Positions 17,047-26,435 of a stretch of DNA of 57,646 bases are shown piece after piece. The first letter of the stretch is position 1. Each line of letters opens with the position of its first letter. The stretch covers positions 1 to 57,646 of the forward strand of contig NZ_JAMXXK010000017.1 in NCBI RefSeq assembly GCF_024129735.1, written 5' to 3'. The notes under the pieces were generated by a model, which saw nothing but the letters and a program-made list of their open reading frames with translations, did not search any database and was not told the origin of the DNA. The translations under genes and the position numbers were made by a program. This DNA is from Acinetobacter lwoffii. GTDB taxonomy: Bacteria; Pseudomonadota; Gammaproteobacteria; Pseudomonadales; Moraxellaceae.

Positions 17047-18144
17047 TTAAAGGGTAGTTGCTGTGGGCTGAGGGACCGGTGACGCCATTTTTTTGCTAAA
17101 CCGGTAACGGTTTTCAATTAATGCATCGGAAGCCAGCAGGAAAAACAACAGCAGCCCCTGGAAAATACCGGTAATCGCGACCGGAAGCTGTAGCTGCATT
17201 TGTGCCATTTCACCGCCCAGATAAATCAGCGCCATAAAACAGCCTGACAGTACAATACCGATTGGGTTTAAACGCCCTAGATAGGCCACGATAATCGCTG
17301 CATAGCCATAACCTGGGGACAGGTTCGGATTCAGCTGACCAATAGGTCCAGCCACTTCACAGATTCCGGCAATACCTGCCATCATTCCGGAAATCACCAG
17401 ACTCATCCAGATAGCTTTGGAGGAAGAAAAACCTGCGTATTTGGCAGCTAAAGGTGCCTGACCGCTGACTTCCAGTTTATAGGCCGTCAGACTTTTACGC
17501 ATAAAAACCCAGAACAGAAGGACTGCAAAAAAAGTGATAAAAATAGAGGTATTAATGCGTGTGCCTTCTACAATAAATGGCAGCGTCGCACTCTCACTAA
17601 AAACCACCGATTGAGGGAAGTTCATCCCTTCCGGATCACGCCAGGGACCATTGACCAGGTATAGCAACACACATACTGCGACATAATTCATCATCAGGGT
17701 GGTCAGGGTTTCTTCGGCATTAAAATGGGTTTTCAGTAAGGCAGGAATTGCGCCCCAGAGTGCCCCACCAAGTGCGCCCATGACAATCATTAACGGGAGA
17801 ATCCACCAGCCGATGTGATCATGAAATAAAATCGCAATACCACCGCCAAAAATCGCGCCCATGGTGAGCTGACCTTCAGCACCAATATTGAATAATTTGG
17901 CTCGAAATCCAACCGCCAGCCCCAAGGCAATCAGAATCAGAGGCCCGGCTTTCACTGCCAGTTCACTCCAACCATAAGAGGAAGTCAGCGGTTCAATAAA
18001 GAAGATGTACATGGCTTGCGCGGGATTAATCCCCAACATTAAAAATAAAATGCTACCGACAATCAGCATGGCCAGCAGCGCAATGAGCGGTGAAAGCCAC
18101 TTCATGATGTGAGATGGATGTTCACGCGGTTCCAGTAAATGCAT
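17047..18144 (-). CDS. ABC transporter permease (BMP/nucleoside type, YufP-like)
   Basis: This is the first membrane subunit of the importer, 365 residues, with the family block KAGPLILIALGLAVGFRAKLFNIGAEGQ cut short here as FNIGAEGQLTMGA, and about nine membrane helices. The start at 18144 is supported by GGAGAG a few bases upstream. It lies between the ATPase gene and the second permease gene with short gaps. Confidence 0.9.
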   Translation of the reverse strand: MHLLEPREHPSHIMKWLSPLIALLAMLIVGSILFLMLGINPAQAMYIFFIEPLTSSYGWSELAVKAGPLILIALGLAVGFRAKLFNIGAEGQLTMGAIFGGGIAILFHDHIGWWILPLMIVMGALGGALWGAIPALLKTHFNAEETLTTLMMNYVAVCVLLYLVNGPWRDPEGMNFPQSVVFSESATLPFIVEGTRINTSIFITFFAVLLFWVFMRKSLTAYKLEVSGQAPLAAKYAGFSSSKAIWMSLVISGMMAGIAGICEVAGPIGQLNPNLSPGYGYAAIIVAYLGRLNPIGIVLSGCFMALIYLGGEMAQMQLQLPVAITGIFQGLLLFFLLASDALIENRYRFSKKMASPVPQPTATTL

Positions 18145-18185
18145 GTCGCTCTCCTCTCAACCTGTATATTTGTTTTTTGGCTATA

Positions 18186-19787
18186 TTAAGCATGAGCTTG
18201 CTGCTCCTCTACGATGATCGCAGTGTCATGACTTGAAATACCTGACATCAAGACCCCAACATTTTCAGTATTGGTTTCATGGGTAGGCATCGCTGGAGAT
18301 AGTTCACCATTGGCCAATACACAGAGACGATCACTGATTTCAAACAGCTCTTCTAATTCTTCTGAAATCACCAAAATAGCGACGCCTTGTCGAGAGAGAT
18401 CAATCAGGGTTTGCCGGATAAACATGGACGCGCCGACATCAACACCCCAGGTCGGTTGAGCCACAATCAGGAATTTCGGATTTTGCAAAATTTCCCGGCC
18501 TACAATAAATTTTTGTAAATTTCCACCCGACAAGGAACGTGCTTCAGCCTCTGCACCACTGGCTTTCACCCCGAATTTTTCAATACAGTGCTCGGCAAAA
18601 AGCTTACATTGCAAAAACTTGATTAATCCCCATTGCGTCAGGTTCTGCCGAAATGCAGTCAGTAAGGCATTCTGGGACAGTGTCATGTTCGGAACTGCTC
18701 CTCGGCCCAAACGTTCTTCAGGGACAAAGCCCAGGCCCAAGTCACGCCGTTGTCCAGGACTGAATCGGGAAATATCGATTTGATCCAGAACCATCCGGCC
18801 ATGTTTCAGGCTGTTTTCACCCGACAATAAAGACAGTAATTCTGCTTGCCCATTGCCAGAAATCCCGGCAATACCGACAATTTCACCGGCACAAATATTT
18901 AAATTGATATTTTTCAGCGACACGCCAAATGGGTCATCAGACTGGTAAGCCAGATTCTCGACTTGGAATAGCACCTGTTTTTCACCTGTATATTCAGGGC
19001 GTAGATAGGTCGGTAAATCACGGCCAATCATTAAACGTGCTAAATCACTGGTGCTGTTTTTTTTAGGATCGACATTTCCGGTCACACGGCCATTGCGCAA
19101 GATGGTTGCTTCATCACAAAGTTCTTTGATCTCATGTAATTTATGACTGATATATAAAATTGAAACGCCTTGGGAGGCCAATAAACGCAAGGTTTTAAAC
19201 AGTTGCCGTACCGCTTGTGGCGTTAATACTGAAGTCGGTTCATCTAAAATAATTAAAGCGGGATTTTGCAAAAGGCAGCGAATAATTTCGACGCGTTGCC
19301 GTTCACCTACCGATAAAGAATGTACTTCGCGGCGTGGATCAATCGGTAAACCATATTGTTCTGAGACTGCAATAATTTTTTGACTTAGAGCTTTTAAAGG
19401 AATTTTTTCATCCAGTCCCAGCGAAATATTTTCGACTACAGTCAAAGTCTCAAACAAAGAAAAATGCTGATAGACCATGCCAATCCCGAGCTTTCTTGCC
19501 ATCGACGGGCTATCAATATGTACTTCTTTACCGTTCCAGAGGATTTGTCCCTGATTGGCCTTGGTTGCCCCATAAATAATTTTCATCAGGGTACTTTTGC
19601 CGGCGCCATTTTCACCCAAGATGGCGTGAATCTGTCCGGGTTGAACGGTTAAATGTATCTGGTCATTCGCTTTCAATGAATTGTAACTTTTACAGATATT
19701 GATGAGCTGTAAACGCGGTACACCTGAAGAAGAACGTGCATTCAACTCTTGCGCATGAGCAGATCTATCGTGTTGAGAGGTCATCAT
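18186..19787 (-). CDS. ABC transporter ATP-binding protein with two nucleotide-binding domains
   Basis: The 533-residue ATPase is a tandem fusion, as usual for sugar/nucleoside BMP importers. The first domain has Walker A (GENGAGKST), signature (LSVGERQRVEI) and Walker B (ALIILDEPTS). The second has a degenerate Walker A (GISGNGQAELL), signature LSGGNLQKF and Walker B-like FLIVAQPTWGVDVG. This asymmetry is normal for the family. It follows the binding-protein gene in the same operon. An AGGG ribosome site precedes the ATG pair at 19784-19787. Confidence 0.93.
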   Translation of the reverse strand: MMTSQHDRSAHAQELNARSSSGVPRLQLINICKSYNSLKANDQIHLTVQPGQIHAILGENGAGKSTLMKIIYGATKANQGQILWNGKEVHIDSPSMARKLGIGMVYQHFSLFETLTVVENISLGLDEKIPLKALSQKIIAVSEQYGLPIDPRREVHSLSVGERQRVEIIRCLLQNPALIILDEPTSVLTPQAVRQLFKTLRLLASQGVSILYISHKLHEIKELCDEATILRNGRVTGNVDPKKNSTSDLARLMIGRDLPTYLRPEYTGEKQVLFQVENLAYQSDDPFGVSLKNINLNICAGEIVGIAGISGNGQAELLSLLSGENSLKHGRMVLDQIDISRFSPGQRRDLGLGFVPEERLGRGAVPNMTLSQNALLTAFRQNLTQWGLIKFLQCKLFAEHCIEKFGVKASGAEAEARSLSGGNLQKFIVGREILQNPKFLIVAQPTWGVDVGASMFIRQTLIDLSRQGVAILVISEELEELFEISDRLCVLANGELSPAMPTHETNTENVGVLMSGISSHDTAIIVEEQQAHA

Positions 19788-19906
19788 CAGTGCCCTATTC
19801 CATGCCGTAGCAATTCAGCATCCATCGATGGTTGTCAGGCATGCAAATGGATGCAGAAAAGTACATCAAAGTGTTTAAAGATTTTTAATTGCAAAATGGC
19901 AAAGCT

Positions 19907-21007
19907 TTATTTCGGTAATGAACCCTCTACGCCCTTCACGTAGTAATTCATTTTACTTAGTGCCGCATCATCTAGGCGCTTGCCTTTTGCCAAGACCAAT
20001 GTACCATCCTGTTTATGAATCGGGCCGGTAAATGGATGCAGTGTGCCTTTTAAAATGCCATCACGTACGCTGAGCGCTTTTGCTTTAGAGGCTGCCGACA
20101 CTGAAGGACCAAAGCTTTCGATATCGACGGCTTTTTGTTTTACGCCATACCACATTGCACTTGGTTTCCAGGTTTTCTTGCTGACTTGCGTCATTACCGG
20201 AGTATAAATTTTTTCCCAATGTAAAACCGATGCAGCAAGATGCGCTTTAGGGCCAAATTTGCTCATGTCAGAATCCCAGCCAAAAGCAAAGACACCTTTT
20301 TGTTCAGCCGCCTGTACCACTGCTGGAGAATCGGTATTTTGCATCAGCACATCTGCGCCTTGAGCAATCAAAGCCAAGGCTGCATCACGTTCTTTGCCCG
20401 GGTTAAACCATGAATTCACCCAAATGACTTTGGTTTTAATTTTTGGATTTACACTTTGTGCACCGAGGGTATAGGCATTGATATTACGGATAACTTCAGG
20501 AATCGGAAAAGACGCAACTACGCCCAATACATTATTTTTGGTTTTTTGACCTGCGACCACACCCAGCATATAAGCGCCTTCATAGGTACGGACATCATAA
20601 ACCCCTAAGTTTTTCCCCTGTTTATAACCTGTGGCATGCATAAATACTGTATTTGGAAATTGCTTGGATACTTTTTCCATCGCATTCATATAACCAAATG
20701 AAGTCGCAAAAATAACTTTATTGCCTTGCTGCGCCAGGTTACGGATCACACGTTCGGCATCTGCCGTTTCCGGGACATTTTCGATATAGGAAGTTTTATA
20801 TTTTCCAGCTAGTGCTTTTTCAGTTTTAATACGGCCCTGGTCGTGAGAATAAGTCCAGCCATGATCACTGGTTGGACCAATATAAACAAACGCGGCTTTA
20901 TCTTGGGCCTGAACATTGGCGACAACGGCCATGCCCATTACACCACTTGCCATTAACACCCCTACCAATTTTTTCAATCCGGTTTTCAAGCTATTTTTTT
21001 CTTTCAT
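19907..21007 (-). CDS. BMP-family substrate-binding protein of the ABC importer
   Basis: This periplasmic binding protein is of the basic membrane protein (BMP/PnrA) type. A signal peptide is visible (MKEKNSLKTGLKK, hydrophobic VGVLMASGVMGMAVVA, cut after VQA). There is no lipobox cysteine, so it is probably soluble. Mature sequence has family blocks AAFVYIGPTSDHGWTYSHDQGR, NLAQQGNKVIFATSFGYMNA and YEGAYMLGVVAGQ. I prefer the ATG at 21007; in-frame ATGs at 21037 and 21046 would give a longer, unusual leader. It is the first gene of the five-gene operon and is preceded by a sigma-54-like element. Ligand is probably a purine base or nucleoside, from context. Confidence 0.9.
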   Translation of the reverse strand: MKEKNSLKTGLKKLVGVLMASGVMGMAVVANVQAQDKAAFVYIGPTSDHGWTYSHDQGRIKTEKALAGKYKTSYIENVPETADAERVIRNLAQQGNKVIFATSFGYMNAMEKVSKQFPNTVFMHATGYKQGKNLGVYDVRTYEGAYMLGVVAGQKTKNNVLGVVASFPIPEVIRNINAYTLGAQSVNPKIKTKVIWVNSWFNPGKERDAALALIAQGADVLMQNTDSPAVVQAAEQKGVFAFGWDSDMSKFGPKAHLAASVLHWEKIYTPVMTQVSKKTWKPSAMWYGVKQKAVDIESFGPSVSAASKAKALSVRDGILKGTLHPFTGPIHKQDGTLVLAKGKRLDDAALSKMNYYVKGVEGSLPK

Positions 21008-21096
21008 TCTATTCTGCTCTTGGTTGTTCTGTGTCATGCAACACATGCTTTAAAATGACTTCACGCAAATGTGCTCAGTCTGTTCAATATATAATT

Positions 21097-21112
21097 AGCA
21101 ATAAGCATTCCA
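21097..21112 (-). promoter_or_regulatory. Sigma-54-like -24/-12 element before the BMP importer operon
   Basis: The coding strand reads TGGAATGCTTATTGCT, with GG and GC separated by exactly 10 bases and a perfect TTGC at -12; the -24 part differs from consensus by one base (TGGAA). It lies about 90-100 bases before the preferred start. It is one of seven similar elements in this region. Confidence 0.5.
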
Positions 21113-21720
21113 GTTTTTATTAAAAATAATAAAAATAGGGTTTTAAAATAAGATATTTTTGTTTTTTATATTTAATAAAAGCGTACTTTTATTAAATATA
21201 TAAATACTAATTTTATAATTGATCCTAAAATTTAATTTGATGAAAGGATTTTTTTATTTTTGCTTATAAGTGGTGCGATAAAATAAAATGCCTTAAATTT
21301 GCGCATTCCTTTTTTAATCCAAGCTTCATATTTTTCATGAGCAAAGATAAATTAAAATGATAGAACCATGTATTGAGCTTCATTGATGGATTGGAATTTT
21401 TTTATATAAGTTACTAATATTAAAATATATTAATATTTTTTATAATTCAATTTAGCTTGTAATGCACTGAGAGGGTAATGTTCTAAAGATATTATTCTTT
21501 TCTCTCCTCATTGAAGGAGGTTGGAAATCTCTAATCGGAGCTTGCCTGGATTGATTTATTTAATTTCCAAATTTTGAAAATATTAATCAATTTTAATTAA
21601 TAAATAAGGACATATAAATAATATTTTGATCATTCAAAAATAATATAAATAAAAACTACTATATTAAAATATAGGGTTTCTATTTAAAGTTTAATCCATA
21701 TTTTTAAATTTTAAAATATA
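21113..21720. other. Long AT-rich intergenic region, no gene
   Basis: No coding-like frame is seen. The only local structure is a short hairpin (CTCCT/AGGAG, 21504-21519) followed by a GC-richer patch to about 21555. I compared the region by eye with the purine riboswitch core and found no match. It may hold the enhancer sites for the importer promoter. Confidence 0.4.
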
Positions 21721-22776
21721 TTAGACAACATAACGTTTACTTAATCCCCACTCGGCTAAGATTCGACGATAGGTCGTTGAAGAACGATCCGCTTCAAAAT
21801 GTGCTTCCATGGAAATATCGAGCGGTAATTCTTCAGGTTTCTGGCTTTCCACCATGTCCTGATCTTCGGCAAAAATTTGTGCATTGAAGTCATATACCGC
21901 CTGTAAATCTCCTGTGGTATCGAAGTTGCGTGTCAGCGGCACAAATAACCGAGTTTTATTGTGTGAAACCGGACAACAGGCATTGAGAATTTTTAATTGT
22001 CCCTGTTCTGGGAAATGTACGGTAAGTACTGCAGAAAACGGCGGATAGACATCAAATACACGTTTCCACAAAAAGCCTTCTGGTGCTAAATCTTGCATAC
22101 CATGTGGATAGTTGCTGACACTGCTGACATATTCGGTATGCAGGCCGTAATCTGTACGTTCTGTCGTGTATTTGGGTACAACCTGATTTTCAGGATCTGC
22201 GAAAGAACCCTGATGAACCCAGGCAAAATGTGCAACATCAATAAAGCCTTCCAGTTGACGACCACTTGAGCCGGCAATATCCACAAACGGCGGTAAAATT
22301 GCCTGATGATCTTGCATCTCCCAGCTATCTAAAACAGGAAAATTGGCTTTTGCTTCGTCACGGCCAAAAATACTGGTCCAAATCAGGCCATATTTTTGCA
22401 CTACAGGAAATTTAGTCAGAGAAAAACGCTCAGAAATGTTGGTCAGCTCGGGTTGTGCAGGAATTTTGATACATTTTCCCTGACCATTGTAGTGTAGACC
22501 ATGATAAGGACAGACCAGATTTTCACCCGAAACCCAGCCTTTGGTTAAGGGTACGCCCCGGTGTGGACAGAGATCACGAACCAGGTGAATTGCACCACTG
22601 TCTGTTTTATACAGTGCAAGTTTGACATCAAGCAGGGTTACTTGTTGCGGTTGGGTAGAAACGTCCTGAATCCGTGCAACCGGATACCAGTGACGAGCCA
22701 GAATTTCCCAGTCCTGATCATCAAACTGGCTATAGCAGGGTTTGTTGAATAAATTGATGACTGGAATGGCGTTCAT
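21721..22776 (-). CDS. Rieske non-heme iron oxygenase, HpxD-like
   Basis: The 351-residue oxygenase alpha subunit has an N-terminal Rieske [2Fe-2S] site (CPHRGVPL and CPYHGLHY, CxH-N-CxxH) and a catalytic domain with the mononuclear iron ligands in EGFIDVAHFAWVH (His, His) and a distal Asp (AEDQDMVESQ region). It looks like the HpxD type that oxidises hypoxanthine in the Klebsiella hpx system. Divergent from a LysR gene and within urate genes, it probably hydroxylates a purine. No ferredoxin reductase partner (HpxE or VanB type) is encoded in this window. It is a paralogue of the protein at 31469-32518. Confidence 0.87.
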   Translation of the reverse strand: MNAIPVINLFNKPCYSQFDDQDWEILARHWYPVARIQDVSTQPQQVTLLDVKLALYKTDSGAIHLVRDLCPHRGVPLTKGWVSGENLVCPYHGLHYNGQGKCIKIPAQPELTNISERFSLTKFPVVQKYGLIWTSIFGRDEAKANFPVLDSWEMQDHQAILPPFVDIAGSSGRQLEGFIDVAHFAWVHQGSFADPENQVVPKYTTERTDYGLHTEYVSSVSNYPHGMQDLAPEGFLWKRVFDVYPPFSAVLTVHFPEQGQLKILNACCPVSHNKTRLFVPLTRNFDTTGDLQAVYDFNAQIFAEDQDMVESQKPEELPLDISMEAHFEADRSSTTYRRILAEWGLSKRYVV

Positions 22777-22883
22777 ATCAAACCTATATTCTTACTGTGG
22801 ATGGTCTCTTTTTACAGGCCTTGAACAGTACAGAACTGTGCAATTTTGGCTTTGCTTATGATTGAAATTACTTAATTTATTGT

Positions 22884-22902
22884 CATTCTGTCTATTAGAA
22901 TG
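22884..22902. promoter_or_regulatory. LysR-type palindrome between the Rieske gene and the LysR gene
   Basis: CATTCT-N7-AGAATG is a perfect inverted repeat of LysR-box size in the divergent intergenic region, about 110 bases before the Rieske start and 75 bases before the -24 element of the regulator. It is a good candidate for the site bound by the adjacent LysR protein. Confidence 0.5.
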
Positions 22903-22978
22903 ATTCGTACTATTCATTCTTGAAATTAGAACACATCAACCATGTACAAATGTACTTGCCGAATAAAGCTGCCTTCTT

Positions 22979-22994
22979 TGGCATAAAACTCGCA
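22979..22994 (+). promoter_or_regulatory. Sigma-54-like -24/-12 element before the LysR gene
   Basis: TGGCATAAAACTCGCA has the exact GG-N10-GC spacing and TGGCA at -24; the -12 part is TCGC instead of TTGC. The predicted start of transcription (about 23005) lies shortly before the LysR gene. Confidence 0.45.
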
Positions 22995-23043
22995 TAAACA
23001 CGTTTATCTCAAATATTGATATAAATAAACGGTGGTTCTTCGC

Positions 23044-23979
23044 TTGACTAAATTAATGAATACGCCTTTTTCCCGATTTTCAGAATATTTTATCGCGGTG
23101 GCGAAAACGGGAAGTTTACGCAAGGCCGCAGATCAATTATTCATTTCCGTGTCTGCAGTACATCGGCAAATTGCTTTGGCTGAAGAAGAACTGGGAATTG
23201 TGTTATTTGAGCGTTTGCCCCATGGTTTAAAACTGACACTGGCGGGTGAATTACTCTATGCCGATGTTTTAAAATGGCAAAAAGAATTCCAGCAAACCCG
23301 GATTCGCTTTGATGAAATTCAGGGGCTTACGCGTGGGACCATCGAATTTGGTTTAATTTCTGCCTTAAATGATGGTTTTGTCATGCAGTCCGTGCAATAT
23401 ATGTATGAACATTATCCCTGGATTAATTTTAATATCCGGGTTGCAGACAGTGAAATTGTAGCCAAAAAAGTGATTGAGGCAGATCTGGATTTTGGCCTGA
23501 TCCTGAATCCAAAATCCCATCAACATATTGAAGTCCTCTATTTTCTGGAACTGCCTTTAGGTTTTGTGATGGGTAAGTCTCATCCTTTTGCTCAAGCAGA
23601 AAAGATTTATTTTTCAGATACCTTGAATGACAACCATTTTATTCCGGCCGAACCCCTGATTATTCATGATTATGTACAGGCACTGTATAAACATCATCAA
23701 TTTATACCTGCACGTAAAACGGAATCGAATGATATCCGCCTGATGAATACTCTCATTAAGGCGAATTCCGGGATTGGAATTTTTAGTTATCTCGATGTTT
23801 TACCGTATGTCGAGCGAGATGAAGTGGTCTTTAAACCTATCTCTGAAAAAGGGCTGCATCCGCTGACCATTGCCCTCTGTGTGGCGCCTAAACGCCAGAT
23901 TTCACGCGTTTCCCAGTTGATGATCAAACATATTATTGAACAAATGGAAGCCTTAAAAAGCAAGGTGCAGCAACTGTAG
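23044..23979 (+). CDS. LysR-family transcriptional regulator of the purine region
   Basis: This is a LysR-type protein of about 311 residues. The N-terminal winged helix is clear (FSEYFIAVAKTGSLRKAADQLFISVSAVHRQI), followed by the linker helix and a substrate-binding domain. I prefer the TTG at 23044 because GGTGG lies eight bases upstream; GTG at 23032 and ATG at 23056 are alternatives. It sits divergently from the Rieske gene and next to hpxO, so urate or another purine intermediate is a likely effector. A bidirectional terminator separates it from hpxO. Confidence 0.88.
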   Translation: MTKLMNTPFSRFSEYFIAVAKTGSLRKAADQLFISVSAVHRQIALAEEELGIVLFERLPHGLKLTLAGELLYADVLKWQKEFQQTRIRFDEIQGLTRGTIEFGLISALNDGFVMQSVQYMYEHYPWINFNIRVADSEIVAKKVIEADLDFGLILNPKSHQHIEVLYFLELPLGFVMGKSHPFAQAEKIYFSDTLNDNHFIPAEPLIIHDYVQALYKHHQFIPARKTESNDIRLMNTLIKANSGIGIFSYLDVLPYVERDEVVFKPISEKGLHPLTIALCVAPKRQISRVSQLMIKHIIEQMEALKSKVQQL

Positions 23980-24004
23980 TATTTTCATACCTAAATAACA
24001 AAAA

Positions 24005-24025
24005 CCGCGATAACTAAAATCGCGG
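24005..24025. terminator. Bidirectional terminator between LysR and hpxO
   Basis: CCGCGAT and ATCGCGG form a 7-bp stem around a 7-base loop, followed by CTTTTATTT on the plus strand and by TTTTTG on the minus strand. Confidence 0.8.
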
Positions 24026-24060
24026 CTTTTATTTAATATTAATGATGAAATTAACTGTTT

Positions 24061-25218
24061 TTAATCCAATGGATTACCCACAATATTGCTAATAATGCCT
24101 TTCATAATATGTGGGCCTTGCTCTTTCCGTAGGTCTGCATACCAGTCTTTGGTAATTTGCTCATCTTTCATATGCGTGACATCACAACGCTTACGTGCAC
24201 GTAGCAGCAATTCATTGGCGCGTTCATTGCGTTTATTCTGATAGCGTTTGAGGGCATCTTCCAGACCTAGCGTATTAATTTGTAAGGCACGTGCCAGATA
24301 GACCGCATCTTCCATTGCCTGGCAACCTCCCTGTCCGATATCGGGTGTGGTGCTATGTGCTGCATCCCCTAAAATTACCACACGGCCCTTATAAAACCGG
24401 GTAAAAGGCTCAATATCATGGATCTCGACACGATTGGTTTTCTGCTCATCAATACTGTCAATTAAGCGCTGAACCTGTGAGCACCAGCCAGAAAAATACT
24501 GTTTTAATAGGGTCTTATATTCCAAACGCTGATTTTCCAGACCTGCGGGCAATGGCACATCAAAGAAGAAATAAAAGCGATGCTCTGCCACAGGCATCAG
24601 TGAAGCACGTTTGCCTTCACCGACAAAAGTGGTCCACTGCTGTGCAGGCGCTAAATCTTCAGAGATCTCAACCAGTCCGTTCCAGTTCACATAGCCGGCA
24701 TAACGGCGTTCAACCTGTTTGCCCAAGACATATTGACGCGTCATGGAATGCGTACCATCCGCACCAATCAATAATGCTGCAGAAGCAGTGCTGCCATCCT
24801 GAAAACCGATTTCGACGTGTTGCCCCTTATCCTCAATAGACACCATTCTTTTACCGAGCTGAATATCCTGCCGGCCAAACGCATCCATTAACATATTTTG
24901 TAATTCAGCACGCGATACCGGATATGGACGTTGACCGACTTCTTCAATTAACGGCGCCAAACTAAACTGCGTCATGACCTCGCCATTCAAACCATCGATA
25001 TAGGCTAAGTCATTCATCTGGCCACCTAGCTTTGCAACCTGCTCAGTTAAGCCCAGATAATTCAAACACTTCACCCCATTCGACCACAAGGAAATTGCAG
25101 CACCGACAGGTAAAATCTGTTCTGCCTGCTCATAGATGGTGACCCGATGTCCGAACTTTTTTAGTGCAATTCCTGTGGTTAATCCGCCCATACCTGCCCC
25201 AATAATTGCAATTTCCAT
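24061..25218 (-). CDS. hpxO: FAD-dependent urate hydroxylase HpxO
   Basis: The enzyme oxidises urate to 5-hydroxyisourate using FAD, NADH and oxygen. The 385-residue sequence has the N-terminal FAD fold ([14 protein letters not shown]), the HpxO-like block [23 protein letters not shown] with [20 protein letters not shown] (the family's active-site Arg region), and the FAD/ribityl motif [18 protein letters not shown]. Length and motifs match HpxO closely. It is divergent from alc-allA and has its own sigma-54-like promoter. Its product is handled by UraH and UraD encoded in this region. Confidence 0.93.
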   Translation of the reverse strand: MEIAIIGAGMGGLTTGIALKKFGHRVTIYEQAEQILPVGAAISLWSNGVKCLNYLGLTEQVAKLGGQMNDLAYIDGLNGEVMTQFSLAPLIEEVGQRPYPVSRAELQNMLMDAFGRQDIQLGKRMVSIEDKGQHVEIGFQDGSTASAALLIGADGTHSMTRQYVLGKQVERRYAGYVNWNGLVEISEDLAPAQQWTTFVGEGKRASLMPVAEHRFYFFFDVPLPAGLENQRLEYKTLLKQYFSGWCSQVQRLIDSIDEQKTNRVEIHDIEPFTRFYKGRVVILGDAAHSTTPDIGQGGCQAMEDAVYLARALQINTLGLEDALKRYQNKRNERANELLLRARKRCDVTHMKDEQITKDWYADLRKEQGPHIMKGIISNIVGNPLD

Positions 25219-25258
25219 CTATTTCTCCTGGCTATTTCATCTTCATTGCCAGCTAAAA

Positions 25259-25274
25259 TGCTAAAAACGTGCCA
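25259..25274 (-). promoter_or_regulatory. Sigma-54-like -24/-12 element before hpxO
   Basis: The coding strand reads TGGCACGTTTTTAGCA: a perfect -24 TGGCACG and a -12 TAGCA one base off consensus, with exact GG-N10-GC spacing. The -12 GC is about 40 bases before the hpxO start, leaving a leader of roughly 30 bases. Confidence 0.65.
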
Positions 25275-25311
25275 TCCTTGAAAAAAGATGCACTAAAAAA
25301 ATTGCGAAAGT

Positions 25312-25327
25312 TGGCATACGCTGTGCT
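25312..25327 (+). promoter_or_regulatory. Sigma-54-like -24/-12 element before alc-allA
   Basis: TGGCATACGCTGTGCT keeps TGGCA and the GG-N10-GC spacing; the -12 part is GTGC. It lies about 105 bases before the alc start, divergent from the hpxO element. Confidence 0.45.
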
Positions 25328-25430
25328 TTTAAATTCCTTCAATGTCCTGTTTTTATAAATACAGAATCAAATCTGGGTTTATAAAAGTGCATATTCATGT
25401 GACGTATAACAATGATGATGGAAATTTAAG

Positions 25431-26435
25431 ATGGCGACCTTATTAGCTCCAATTTTTGATCTGCCTGCTCCAGTACAGCAGTTAACTAACCTTGCAGATG
25501 CGCGAATTGGCGCAGAAATTCTTGAATGTTCAGATGAGTTTTTTGCTGAAGCGAAACGCATGTTGCAGTTTGAGGCACCGGTCTTTATCGAAGACAAGTT
25601 TGATGAGCATGGCAAATGGATGGATGGCTGGGAAACCCGTCGCAAGCGCCACGCGGGCTATGATTGGGCCATCATTAAACTTGCTGTTACAGGTCAAATA
25701 CAGGCACTGGATATTGATACGACTTTTTTTAGCGGTAATTATCCGGCCTCTGCTGCTGTGCAAGCATGTTATGCGCCAGATGGAAATCTTGATCAGGCAG
25801 AATGGATCAGCATTATAGAAAATAATGTCTTGGGCCCCAGCCAGCATCATATTGTTCAGATTTCAGCAAAGCAGATATTTACCCATGTCCGTTTGAATAT
25901 TTATCCTGACGGTGGGATTGCACGTTTTAAGGTCTATGGTCAGGTAAAAATCAATCTGCAAGATAGTGATCAAATGCTAGATGTTTTGGCACTAGAACAT
26001 GGTGGCCGTGTCGTTGCCTATAGCGATGCGCATTTTGGACATCCACGCAATCTGATTAATCCGGGACGTGGCATTAACATGGGCGATGGCTGGGAAACCA
26101 AACGGCGTCGTGCTCCAGGATTTGACTGGTGCATTTTGGCTCTAGGCGCCAGTGCCCAAATCGAGAAAATTGAAATTGATACCGCCCATTTTAAAGGTAA
26201 CTTCCCTGCCGAGGTTTCTATTCAAGCCATCTATGTTAAGGATGCAACCGATGAGCAACTTATTCCACAAAGTATGTTCTGGCCTTTTTTGTTAGAAGCT
26301 CAGCCTATGCAAATGGATCATATTCATCATTACATCAATGAGATTTTACAACACGAAAAAATTTCCCACATCCGCGTCAATATGATTCCCGATGGCGGTA
26401 TTAGCCGGATTCGGCTCTGGGGAAAAGTGGCCTAA
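25431..26435 (+). CDS. alc: Allantoicase
   Basis: The enzyme hydrolyses allantoate to ureidoglycolate and urea. The 334-residue protein shows the two internally repeated allantoicase domains: the blocks DGWETRRKRHAGYDWAIIKL and GWETKRRRAPGFDWCILAL, each followed by an IDTTFFSGNYP or IDTAHFKGNFP block and by VRLNIYPDGGIARFKVYG or VRVNMIPDGGISRIRLWG. Length is usual. allA begins at the base after its stop, so the two are one operon. Confidence 0.95.
   Translation: MATLLAPIFDLPAPVQQLTNLADARIGAEILECSDEFFAEAKRMLQFEAPVFIEDKFDEHGKWMDGWETRRKRHAGYDWAIIKLAVTGQIQALDIDTTFFSGNYPASAAVQACYAPDGNLDQAEWISIIENNVLGPSQHHIVQISAKQIFTHVRLNIYPDGGIARFKVYGQVKINLQDSDQMLDVLALEHGGRVVAYSDAHFGHPRNLINPGRGINMGDGWETKRRRAPGFDWCILALGASAQIEKIEIDTAHFKGNFPAEVSIQAIYVKDATDEQLIPQSMFWPFLLEAQPMQMDHIHHYINEILQHEKISHIRVNMIPDGGISRIRLWGKVA

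Noticed and set aside
21504..21560. Possible riboswitch (purine or xanthine type) upstream of the BMP importer
   Set aside because: Only a 5-bp hairpin is present and none of the conserved purine-riboswitch core could be found; it is also about 400 bases upstream of the sigma-54-like element.
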